Below, in pieces: positions 56,840-64,000 of a stretch of 64,000 nucleotides of DNA. The translations under genes and the position numbers were made by a program. The notes beneath the pieces are model-generated. The model was not told where the DNA came from. It saw only the letters and a list, made by a program, of their open reading frames with translations, and ran no database searches. This DNA comes from Acidimicrobiia bacterium (lineage in GTDB: Bacteria; Actinomycetota; Acidimicrobiia; IMCC26256; PALSA-555), in assembly GCA_035948415.1 (NCBI GenBank), contig DASZJD010000106.1, positions 1-64,000 on the forward strand. The letters are read 5' to 3'. Positions within the stretch are counted from its first letter, which is position 1; each line of letters begins with the position of its first letter.

Positions 56840-58760
56840 GCGCCACCTCCCGGAACTCGACCGGGACCGTCCCCCCGGCCGCGAGCTCCTGGCCCGTCCC
56901 CTGGCTGCCGCCGGCGGGCGGCACCGGCGAGCCGACGACGTGCTCGAGGGCGTGGTCGGTGCACACGCCGCAGTCGTAGCAGGGCGTCCACCGGCAGTCG
57001 GGGAGGCCGTGCTCGGCGAGCGCCGCCTGCCAGTCGTCCCAGAGGAAGTCGTCGTGCAGCCCGGCCGAGAGGTGCGCCCACGGGAGCAGCTCCTCGCGGG
57101 CGCGGTGCCGGGTGACGTACCAGTCGGGGTCGAGACCCTCGGCGCTCATGGCCGCCAGCCAGCAGGACAGGTCGAAGCGCTCGCTCCACTCCTGGAACGT
57201 GGCGCCGGCCCGCCACACCCGCTCGATGACCCGGCCGACGCGCCGGTCCCCGCGGCTGGCGATCCCCTCCGCGAACGTCGCCTCGGGGTCGTGCCAGCGC
57301 AGCTGGGCCCCCGACCGCCGCAGCCCGTCGCGCAGCAGCCCGACCTTGCGGCGCAGCTCGGGGACGCCGTTCTGGCCGAACCACTGGAACGGGGTGTGCG
57401 GCTTCGGGACGAACCCGCCGACCGACACGGTGGCGGTCGCGCCGCGGACGTGGCGACGCCCGATGCGGACCACGGCCCGGGCCAGCTCGGCGATGCCGAG
57501 GGTGTCCTCGTCGGTCTCGGTCGGCAGGCCGACCATGAAGTAGAGCTTCACGCGCCGCCACCCCTGCGAGTAGGCGGCGTCGACCGACGCGTACAGGTCC
57601 TCCTCGGTGATGAGCTTGTTGATGACCTGGCGCAGCCGCCACGAGCCCGCCTCCGGCGCGAACGTGAGCCCGGTGCGCCGCACCCGCTGGATCTCGCTCG
57701 CCAGCCCGACCGTGAAGGCGTCGACGCGCAGCGACGGCAGCGACAGGCTCACGCAGCCGGTCCCCTCCTGGTCGCGCACGAGGTCGGCCACCACCCCCTC
57801 GATCCCCGAGAAGTCGGCCGTGGACAGGGACGTGAGCGCGACCTCGTCGTAGCCGCTGCGGCGCAGCCCCTCCCGGACCATCGTCCGCACCTGCTCCGCC
57901 GGCCGCTCCCGCACCGGGCGGGTGATCATGCCCGCCTGGCAGAAGCGGCAGCCGCGCGTGCAGCCCCGGAAGACCTCGACGTTCAGCCGGTCGTGGACCA
58001 CCTCGACGAGCGGCACCAGCTGGTGCTTCGGGTAGGGCCAGTCGGCGAGGTCGGCAACGGTGCGCTTCTCGACCCGCTCGGGGACGTCGTCGAACCGGGG
58101 CCGCACCCCGGCGAGGAACGGGCCGTCGTACTCGACCTCGTACATCGACGGGACGTAGACCCCCGGCACGGCGGCCAGGGCGCGCAGCACGTCGGCCCGG
58201 CCCCGCCGGCCGCGTCGGGCCAGGACGGCGGTGATCTCGCCGACCACCTCCTCGCCGTCGCCGAGCACGAAGGCGTCGACGAAGTCGGCGAGCGGCTCGG
58301 GGTTGTAGGCGCAGTGCCCACCGGCGACGACGAGGGGGTCGTCGTCGCCGCGGTCCTCGCCCCGCACGGCCACCCCGGCCAGATCGAGGCAGTTCAGCAG
58401 GTTCGTGTAGACGAGCTCGGCCGACAGGTTGAAGGCGAGCACGTCGAAGGCCCGGGCCGGCCGGTGCGTCTCGAGCGAGAACAGAGGCAGCTGCCGCGCG
58501 CGGAGCAGCGCCTCGAGGTCGACCCACGGGGCGTAGGCGCGCTCGGCGACCGCGTCGGGACGCTCGTTCAGGATCTCGTAGAGGATCTGGAGCCCCTGGT
58601 TGGGCAGGCCGATCTCGTAGGTGTCCGGGTACACGAGCAGCCAGGCGACGTCGTCGGGCCGGTGCTCGGGTTGGACGCTGCCGGACTCCATCCCGATGTA
58701 GCGGGCGGGTTTCTCGACCTTGGTGAGGAGGGGTTCGATCCTCGGCCACAGGGTGGTCAT
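56829..58760 (-). CDS. Radical SAM protein with B12-binding-like domain (TIGR03960)
   Basis: 643 aa from ATG 58760. N-terminal cobalamin-binding-like region, then the radical SAM cluster CTRGCRFC (CxxxCxxC) near residue 280, and a C-terminal Cys cluster CYDCGVC. Forms a conserved pair with the DUF2344 gene. A TAGGAT box lies 10 nt before the ATG; ATG 58772 is an alternative. Exact reaction unknown. Confidence 0.88.
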   Translation of the reverse strand: MTTLWPRIEPLLTKVEKPARYIGMESGSVQPEHRPDDVAWLLVYPDTYEIGLPNQGLQILYEILNERPDAVAERAYAPWVDLEALLRARQLPLFSLETHRPARAFDVLAFNLSAELVYTNLLNCLDLAGVAVRGEDRGDDDPLVVAGGHCAYNPEPLADFVDAFVLGDGEEVVGEITAVLARRGRRGRADVLRALAAVPGVYVPSMYEVEYDGPFLAGVRPRFDDVPERVEKRTVADLADWPYPKHQLVPLVEVVHDRLNVEVFRGCTRGCRFCQAGMITRPVRERPAEQVRTMVREGLRRSGYDEVALTSLSTADFSGIEGVVADLVRDQEGTGCVSLSLPSLRVDAFTVGLASEIQRVRRTGLTFAPEAGSWRLRQVINKLITEEDLYASVDAAYSQGWRRVKLYFMVGLPTETDEDTLGIAELARAVVRIGRRHVRGATATVSVGGFVPKPHTPFQWFGQNGVPELRRKVGLLRDGLRRSGAQLRWHDPEATFAEGIASRGDRRVGRVIERVWRAGATFQEWSERFDLSCWLAAMSAEGLDPDWYVTRHRAREELLPWAHLSAGLHDDFLWDDWQAALAEHGLPDCRWTPCYDCGVCTDHALEHVVGSPVPPAGGSQGTGQELAAGGTVPVEFREVARAR

Positions 58761-58824
58761 TGCTGCCACCATCCTACCGGTCCGGCGGCCCCGTCGCCGC
58801 GGCACGGCCGGCGGGCCGCGGCGG

Positions 58825-60015
58825 TCAGTCGAAGCGGCGGGCGTAGACGTTGGCCACCAGGGCCACCGAGGCGCAGCTCGTGATGAGGCTGGAGCCGCCG
58901 TAGCTCATGAACGGCAGCGGGATGCCGGTCACGGGCATGATGCCCATCGTCATGCCGATGTTCTCGAAGATCTGGAACGCGAAGACGGCCAGGACGCCGG
59001 CGCACACGAGCGCCCCGTAGAAGTCGGCGGCGAGCCGGGCGGTTCGCCAGGTCCGCCACAGCACCAGCGCGAAGAGGCCGAGCAGCGTCGCGGCGCCGAC
59101 GAACCCCAGCTCCTCGCCGACGGCCGTGAAGATGAAGTCGGTCTGCTGCTCGGGCACGAACCCGAGGCGGGTCTGGGAGCCCTTGAAGAGGCCGCGGCCG
59201 GTGAACCCGCCGATGGCGATCGTCTGCTTCGACTGGTTCTGGTTGTAGGCGGCGCCCTGCTTGGCCTTGGCGCCGCTCGAGAAGACGGTCGTCAGCCGGT
59301 CGATCTGGTACTGCTTCAGGAGCCCGAGGCTGACGACGCCGAAGATCAGGGTCGCCCCGAGCAGGGTGAGGGCGACGAGGTAGCGGCCGGGGACGCCGGC
59401 CACGGCCATCAGCCCGATCACGGCGAAGATCAGGACGACGTTCGTGCCGAGGTCGCCCTGCAGCTGCACGAGCCCGATCGGCACGAGGGCCAGGCCGACG
59501 AGCACGGTGAGCCGCCACGGGTTGATGTCGTCGCGGTGCTCGTTCACATAGCCGGCGAGGGCGACGACCAGGCCGAACTTGGCCAGCTCCGCGGGCTGGA
59601 GCTGAAAGCCGAACGGGAGCTGGAACCAGGCCTGGTGGCCCTTGACCTTCGACCCGATCGGGGACAGGACGAAGAACAGGGAGGCGACCGTGCCGAGGTA
59701 CGCGAGCAGGGAGAAGTCGCGCAGCTTCCGGTAGTCGATGCGCAGCAGCACGATGCCGACGCCGATCCCGAGCACCAAGGCCAGCGCCTGGCGCTTCAGG
59801 AAGTACGTCGAGTCGCCGCCGACGATGCTGCGCGACGACGAGTAGATCATGAGCAGACCCATGCAGACGATGGCCAGGCAGGCGCCGATGAGCACCCAGT
59901 CGAGGCGCATGGTCAGGTCGGCGTCGAGGAGCACCCGCCGTCGACGGGACGTCGCGTACGAGCTCGTGTACGACGGAGCGTTCACGTAGCGACGCCGGGG
60001 GTAGGAGACGGCCAT
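58825..60015 (-). CDS. rodA: Rod-shape SEDS glycosyltransferase RodA
   Basis: 396 aa, ten membrane helices. SEDS motifs LQPAELAKFG and FTAVGEELGFVGA, and the terminal GIPLPFMSYGGSSL. Polymerises lipid II with the partner PBP2 encoded immediately upstream. Basic N-terminal stretch of about 30 residues before the first helix. ATG 60015, 2 bp after mrdA. Confidence 0.94.
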   Translation of the reverse strand: MAVSYPRRRYVNAPSYTSSYATSRRRRVLLDADLTMRLDWVLIGACLAIVCMGLLMIYSSSRSIVGGDSTYFLKRQALALVLGIGVGIVLLRIDYRKLRDFSLLAYLGTVASLFFVLSPIGSKVKGHQAWFQLPFGFQLQPAELAKFGLVVALAGYVNEHRDDINPWRLTVLVGLALVPIGLVQLQGDLGTNVVLIFAVIGLMAVAGVPGRYLVALTLLGATLIFGVVSLGLLKQYQIDRLTTVFSSGAKAKQGAAYNQNQSKQTIAIGGFTGRGLFKGSQTRLGFVPEQQTDFIFTAVGEELGFVGAATLLGLFALVLWRTWRTARLAADFYGALVCAGVLAVFAFQIFENIGMTMGIMPVTGIPLPFMSYGGSSLITSCASVALVANVYARRFD

Positions 60016-60017
60016 CG

Positions 60018-62048
60018 TCAGTCGTTCTTCGTCGGGGCGATCTGCACCGGCGCCGGGCTCGCGTTGCCGTTCAGGGTCTCGATGATCCGGCGGGCGATCG
60101 GCGCCGCCACGGTGCCGCCGAAGCCGGCCTGCTCCACGTTCACGACCACCACGTACTGGGGCTGGCTCGGGTCGGTCGGGTCGGGGTTCACGAGGCCGAC
60201 GAACCACGACGTGTCCTCGGTGCCCGTCGGCTGCTGCGCCGTCCCGGTCTTGCCCGCGATCGGGAGCCCCTGGTAGCCGCTGAACGCGGCCGCCGCGGTG
60301 CCGTCGTTCGCGGTCACCGCCCCGACCAGGCCGGGCATGATCTGGGCCCGGATGTCGGGGCTGACGCTGACCTTGCGCGTCTCTTGGGGCGGGAGCTCGC
60401 GCACGACGGTCTTGCCGTCGGGGGCGAGCACCCGGCTGGCCAGCCGCGGCGAGTACAGGGTGCCGCCGTTGATGAACGCCGCGTAGGCGTCGGCGAGCTG
60501 CAGCGGCGTCACGAGGACGTCACCCTGCCCGACCGCCACGTTCAGGCTGTCACCGGGCAGCCAGTCGCGTGAGAAGGGGTCGGGGTTGCCTTGGTTGACC
60601 TGCGCCTTGAAGGTGCGGTCCGGGATGCGCCCGCTCGCCTCCTGCGGGAGCCCGATCCCGCTCGGCCGCCCGAAGCCGAACTGCTTGGCCACGGTCTGGA
60701 CGCCGTAGCCCTTGGCGTGGTCGGCCTTCGGGGTCGCGCCGTACGGGCAGCTGATCGCCCCGCAGTTCCAGAGGTCGAAGAACCGGAGGCCGAGGTTGTA
60801 GAAGTAGACGTCGCTCGACACCTCGATGGCGTGCGGCAGGTCCACGATGCCGTGCGGCGTCTTGGCGGCGTTGCAGAACGACTGCGGGTTGCTCGCCGAC
60901 CCGAACTTGATGCACCCGTTGTCGTTGAAGGTATAGGTGCTCGTGTTCGGCACCGCGGCCCCGTACTGGAGGGCAGCGATCGCGGTCATCAGCTTGAACG
61001 TCGACCCGGGCGGGTAGAGGCCCTGCGTCGCGCGGTTCAGCAGCGGGAAGTGCATCGCCGGGTCGGCCAGGGCCTGGAACTGGTCCTGGGGGATCCCGCT
61101 CGTGAACTGGCTCACCTGGTACTCGGGGGCCGATGCCAGCGCGACGACGGAGCCGTCGCGCGCGTTGAGCACGACCGCCGCCCCGCCGGTTCCACCGAAG
61201 TTCTTCAGCTGGCTCGTCACCTTGGTGTCGCGGTAGCCCTGGACCTGGGTGATCCCCTCCTGCAGCGCGACCTGCGCCTCGTGCTGCACGGTGGCGTCCA
61301 TCGTCAGCTGGATGCTGTTGCCGGTCTTGGCGGGCGTGTCGTTCAGGACCCGCACCACGCGGCCCCGGCTGTTCACCTCGAGCTTGCGGACGTGGGGCGT
61401 CCCGCGCAGCTCGTGCTCGAAGACCTGCTCGACGCCGTCCTTCCCGATCACGTCCTCCGGGGTGTAGCGGTCGTGCGGGTGCACCTTGAGGTCGTGGCCG
61501 TTCACGGCGCCGATGTAACCGAGCAGGTGGGAGGCGAGGTCGCCGGGGGGTGCGGGGTTGGCGTACGGGTAGACACGGACGCTGCGCTGGGTCGCGATCA
61601 CCCCCGGGAACTCCTGCGGCCGCTCCTTGATCTTCACGAGCGTGTCGTAGGACAGGTCGTCCTTGATCGGGATCGGCTGGTACAAGGTCAGGCGGGGGTC
61701 GTGGATCTGCTTCCAGAGGTTGGCCTCGGTCACCGGCTTCACCGGGGTGGAGAGCAACGGCGCCAGGTTGTGGACCGTGACCTTGAGCTGGCTCAGCGCG
61801 ACCCCGCGCTGGATCTGGAGCGAGGTGACGAGGCGGTTCTCGACCACGACCTTGCCGCTGGCGTCGAGGATGCTGCCCCGCGCGCCGGGGTCGGTGACGA
61901 CCCGGGTGCGGTTGGCCTGGGTCGCGGCCGCGTAGCTGCTCGAGGAGGCCACCTGCAGGAACCACAGCCGGCCGAGCAGCCCGAAGAACAGCAGCGCGAT
62001 CACGCCACCGATGACCGACAGCCGCAGCCGGCTGTTGCCCTCGGTCAC
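60018..62048 (-). CDS. mrdA: Penicillin-binding protein 2 (elongation transpeptidase)
   Basis: 676 aa class B PBP. One N-terminal membrane helix, a pedestal domain with RGSILDASGKVV, and a transpeptidase domain with the catalytic Ser in PPGSTFK, SSD in EVSSDVYFYN and KTGTAQQP. Works with RodA, MreC and MreD in side-wall growth. GTG start 123 bp after mreD; that gap shows no gene. Confidence 0.95.
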   Translation of the reverse strand: MTEGNSRLRLSVIGGVIALLFFGLLGRLWFLQVASSSSYAAATQANRTRVVTDPGARGSILDASGKVVVENRLVTSLQIQRGVALSQLKVTVHNLAPLLSTPVKPVTEANLWKQIHDPRLTLYQPIPIKDDLSYDTLVKIKERPQEFPGVIATQRSVRVYPYANPAPPGDLASHLLGYIGAVNGHDLKVHPHDRYTPEDVIGKDGVEQVFEHELRGTPHVRKLEVNSRGRVVRVLNDTPAKTGNSIQLTMDATVQHEAQVALQEGITQVQGYRDTKVTSQLKNFGGTGGAAVVLNARDGSVVALASAPEYQVSQFTSGIPQDQFQALADPAMHFPLLNRATQGLYPPGSTFKLMTAIAALQYGAAVPNTSTYTFNDNGCIKFGSASNPQSFCNAAKTPHGIVDLPHAIEVSSDVYFYNLGLRFFDLWNCGAISCPYGATPKADHAKGYGVQTVAKQFGFGRPSGIGLPQEASGRIPDRTFKAQVNQGNPDPFSRDWLPGDSLNVAVGQGDVLVTPLQLADAYAAFINGGTLYSPRLASRVLAPDGKTVVRELPPQETRKVSVSPDIRAQIMPGLVGAVTANDGTAAAAFSGYQGLPIAGKTGTAQQPTGTEDTSWFVGLVNPDPTDPSQPQYVVVVNVEQAGFGGTVAAPIARRIIETLNGNASPAPVQIAPTKND

Positions 62049-62171
62049 GCGTCGATCACCCCGCTCCGCCTCTCGCTGTGTCGCTCGAGCCCACGGTCCG
62101 CCGGCTGGGCGCCGCCGGCCGCCCCGGGGCAGCGAGACCAGCAGCGGGCTCGCGGCAAGGTGGGAGAAAGC

Positions 62172-62681
62172 CTAGCGAGGGGGCCACGCCTGACCGAGGT
62201 CAGTCCGCGACGCCCAGCGCACGAACGGGAACACGGCGCTGGCGACGAGCGCGTCGTACAGCGAGGCGACGATGACGACCTGGATGCTGTGGGCCATGAG
62301 CAGCTCGTCGTGGCCGGCGATGCCGCCCACGAGGATGAAGATGACGTTGCCGACCAGGCCGCCCACGCCGCCGAGCAGCGGCGCGATGCCGCGCGACTCC
62401 CGGATGAGCCCGCTCTGGAACAGCCCGACGCCGTAGCCGGTGAGGGCGAACGCCAGCGCGGAGAGCCCGAGCGGCGTGGTGAGGAAGAGGTCGGTGGCGA
62501 GACCGCTCGCGAAGCCGAAGAGGGAGCCGGACAGCGGTCCCGAGTTGTAGGCCATGGCGACGGTCGCCACGAGGCAGAGGTCGGGGACGGCGTCGAACAC
62601 GCGCAGGTGCGTGAACACGGTCGTCTGGAGGACGACGAGGGTGATGACGACCAGGACCAGTCGGATGCGGCGGATGCCCAC
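62172..62681 (-). CDS. mreD: Rod-shape-determining protein MreD
   Basis: 169 aa, about five membrane helices with the LPGLSAL-like TPLGLSALAFALTGY region and a C-terminal helix. Membrane partner of MreC in the elongation complex. GTG start 10 bp after mreC. Confidence 0.85.
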   Translation of the reverse strand: MGIRRIRLVLVVITLVVLQTTVFTHLRVFDAVPDLCLVATVAMAYNSGPLSGSLFGFASGLATDLFLTTPLGLSALAFALTGYGVGLFQSGLIRESRGIAPLLGGVGGLVGNVIFILVGGIAGHDELLMAHSIQVVIVASLYDALVASAVFPFVRWASRTDLGQAWPPR

Positions 62682-62691
62682 GAGCCGACGA

Positions 62692-63543
62692 TCACCTGCC
62701 CGTCGGCGCCGCGGTCGGGTCAGGCCACCGGAGGACCTTGACGAAGTCGAGGTTGTCGAGGCTGACGAGGGGCGCGGCCGTGATCGTCGGGGCCAGGTCC
62801 TGGGCCTGCTTCGAGTAGCTGACGATGGTGGCGACGGGCAGGTCGGGCGGGAAGGCCGAGTTCGACACCGCCGAGGTGAAGAGGAGCTCGCCCTTCTGCG
62901 CCCGGACCTGGTTGTCGGAGAGGAACCCGATGCGCAGGTCGCGGTCCCCGGCTCGGGCTTGGGTGATGCCGACCGCGTTGCTCACCTCGAAGCGGACGCC
63001 GACCCCGAGGCTGGGGCTGTCGATGAGGGTCACCGTGGCTTGGTGGCTGGCGACCTGGGTGATCGTGCCGACCAGCCCGTCGCCGGTGACGACGGGGTAG
63101 CCGACGCGGATGCCGCGGCTCGAGCCCTTGTTGATGTCGACGGTGCGCTCGAAGTTGCCGGGGGCGCCGCCGGTGACCCGGGCCGCGACGCCGGTGGCGT
63201 CCTCGACGGTGGGGAGGTCGAGCAGCTTCTCGAGCTGCCCGACCTCGGCGCCGACGCCCCGGTTGCGGCGCAGCTGGCCTCGCAGCGTGGCCACCTCGCG
63301 CTTCAGGCCGGCGTTCTGGTCCTTCACCGACCCGTAGTCCGTGATCCCGCCGGCGACGTCGCGGAGGGGCTGGAACGCGCTGTCGACGACCGACTGCACC
63401 GGGGAGATGACGTTGTGCGCGGCCGAGTGGAGCGAGCCGGTCACGCCGGTGCCCCCCGAGTCGAACGAGATCAGCAGCACCGCGGTGACGACGAGGACCG
63501 TGAGCAGCGACCGACCCCGCAGATCCCGCCGATAGACGACCAT
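62692..63543 (-). CDS. mreC: Rod-shape-determining protein MreC
   Basis: 283 aa. Short cytoplasmic start, one membrane helix (about 13-29), a coiled coil (about 70-108) and the beta-rich MreC domain (VVTGDGLVGTITQV, LIDSPSLGVGVRF). Scaffold linking MreB to PBP2/RodA. ATG 63543, 34 bp after mreB. Confidence 0.92.
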   Translation of the reverse strand: MVVYRRDLRGRSLLTVLVVTAVLLISFDSGGTGVTGSLHSAAHNVISPVQSVVDSAFQPLRDVAGGITDYGSVKDQNAGLKREVATLRGQLRRNRGVGAEVGQLEKLLDLPTVEDATGVAARVTGGAPGNFERTVDINKGSSRGIRVGYPVVTGDGLVGTITQVASHQATVTLIDSPSLGVGVRFEVSNAVGITQARAGDRDLRIGFLSDNQVRAQKGELLFTSAVSNSAFPPDLPVATIVSYSKQAQDLAPTITAAPLVSLDNLDFVKVLRWPDPTAAPTGR

Positions 63544-63577
63544 GAGCGTCTCGCCTCAGAGAGCCGGAGGGCTCGGA

Positions 63578-64000
63578 TCAGTCGTCGGGTCCGCTGATCA
63601 GCACCTGCCGGAGCACGTCGAACTGCTCGAGGCAGCGGCCCGAGCCGAGCACCACCGCGAACAGCGCGTTCTTGGAGCGCCGCACCGGCATCCCGGTCTC
63701 GGCCTGGACCGCGGCGTCGAGGCCGAGCAGCAGCGCGCCGCCACCGGCCAGCATGATTCCGCGCTCCATGACGTCGGCGGCCAGCTCGGGGGGCGTCTTG
63801 TCGAGGGTGACCTTCACCGCGTCGATGATCGCGGCCACCGGCTCCTCGATCGCCTCCCGGACCTCCTCGGTGGAGACGGTCACGGTGCGCGGAAGCCCGG
63901 TCACGAGGTCGCGGCCTCGGATCTCGGCGTAGAACTCCTCTTGGAGGGGGTAGGCGCTGGCCAGCTGGTGCTTGATGTCCTCGGCGGTTCGCTCCCCGAG
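63578..64000 (-). CDS. mreB: Rod-shape actin MreB (partial, C-terminal part)
   Basis: The last 140 residues of MreB; the 5' part lies beyond the window. GERTAEDIKHQLASAYP, GLPRTVTVSTEEVREAI and ERGIMLAGGGALLLGLD are typical. A frame starting at 63904 is only an internal fragment. Head of the mreB-C-D-mrdA-rodA cluster. Confidence 0.95.
   Translation of the reverse strand, partial: LGERTAEDIKHQLASAYPLQEEFYAEIRGRDLVTGLPRTVTVSTEEVREAIEEPVAAIIDAVKVTLDKTPPELAADVMERGIMLAGGGALLLGLDAAVQAETGMPVRRSKNALFAVVLGSGRCLEQFDVLRQVLISGPDD

Overview
The window is very GC-rich chromosomal DNA from an actinobacterium. The class Acidimicrobiia or a close relative is my best guess. Reasons: a BldD-type regulator, an aa3-type oxidase operon with a cytochrome-c-fused subunit II and CtaG, a mycothiol-type DinB protein, a dimeric-type glycyl-tRNA synthetase, an ECF42 sigma factor with its DGPF partner, and many genes whose -10 box lies about 6 nt before an ATG/GTG start, as in leaderless actinobacterial transcripts. 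The assignment is an inference. No rRNA, CRISPR array, prophage or intact insertion sequence was seen.

Layout. 0-11 kb, mostly minus strand: a possible small lipoprotein, then (in transcription order) dgt-dnaG-rpoD, ppdK, glyS with a DnaJ/RDD membrane protein, recO, and uppS divergent from a diacylglycerol-kinase-like gene. 12-18 kb: cytochrome oxidase operon ctaC-ctaD-ctaE-ctaF-ctaG plus a membrane-anchored cupredoxin. 18-33 kb: phoH-ybeY-CNNM protein, bldD, then lepA-hemW-hrcA-dnaJ-rsmE with a CIRCE operator at the hemW/hrcA junction, rpsT, holA, a folP2-type gene, a ComEA-like SLBB protein, leuS and tRNA-Ala(GGC).

33.4-44.3 kb is the accessory-looking part. The 3' end of tRNA-Ala is repeated three times in tandem. 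Next come a large LuxR-type ATPase regulator, a small protein, a secreted cupredoxin-like protein and a membrane protein. Each of the last two is preceded by a short leader ORF that starts in a duplicated 31-bp element and ends overlapping the next start codon. A 0.6-kb gene-free stretch with hairpins and direct repeats follows, then a DinB protein, a DGPF/ECF42 sigma pair with a matching ECF42-type promoter, a VOC protein, a membrane protein behind a palindrome, and an ABC transporter.

44.4-64 kb: a divergent hisH-hisF pair (HisF has Gln at the catalytic Asp130 position), rsfS, nadD, an ACT-domain gene, a MoxR/VWA pair, proA, proB, obgE, rpmA, rplU, an RNase E/G gene, the radical-SAM/DUF2344 pair, and the rod-shape cluster mreB(partial)-mreC-mreD-mrdA-rodA. 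Most of the window is housekeeping. The points worth a second look are the duplicated leader ORFs, the tRNA-end repeats, the ECF42 promoter with a probable CTG-started sigma gene, the altered HisF, the FolP2-type enzyme, the conserved c-di-GMP signature in BldD, the CIRCE site over a stop codon, and the recurring leaderless promoter pattern.
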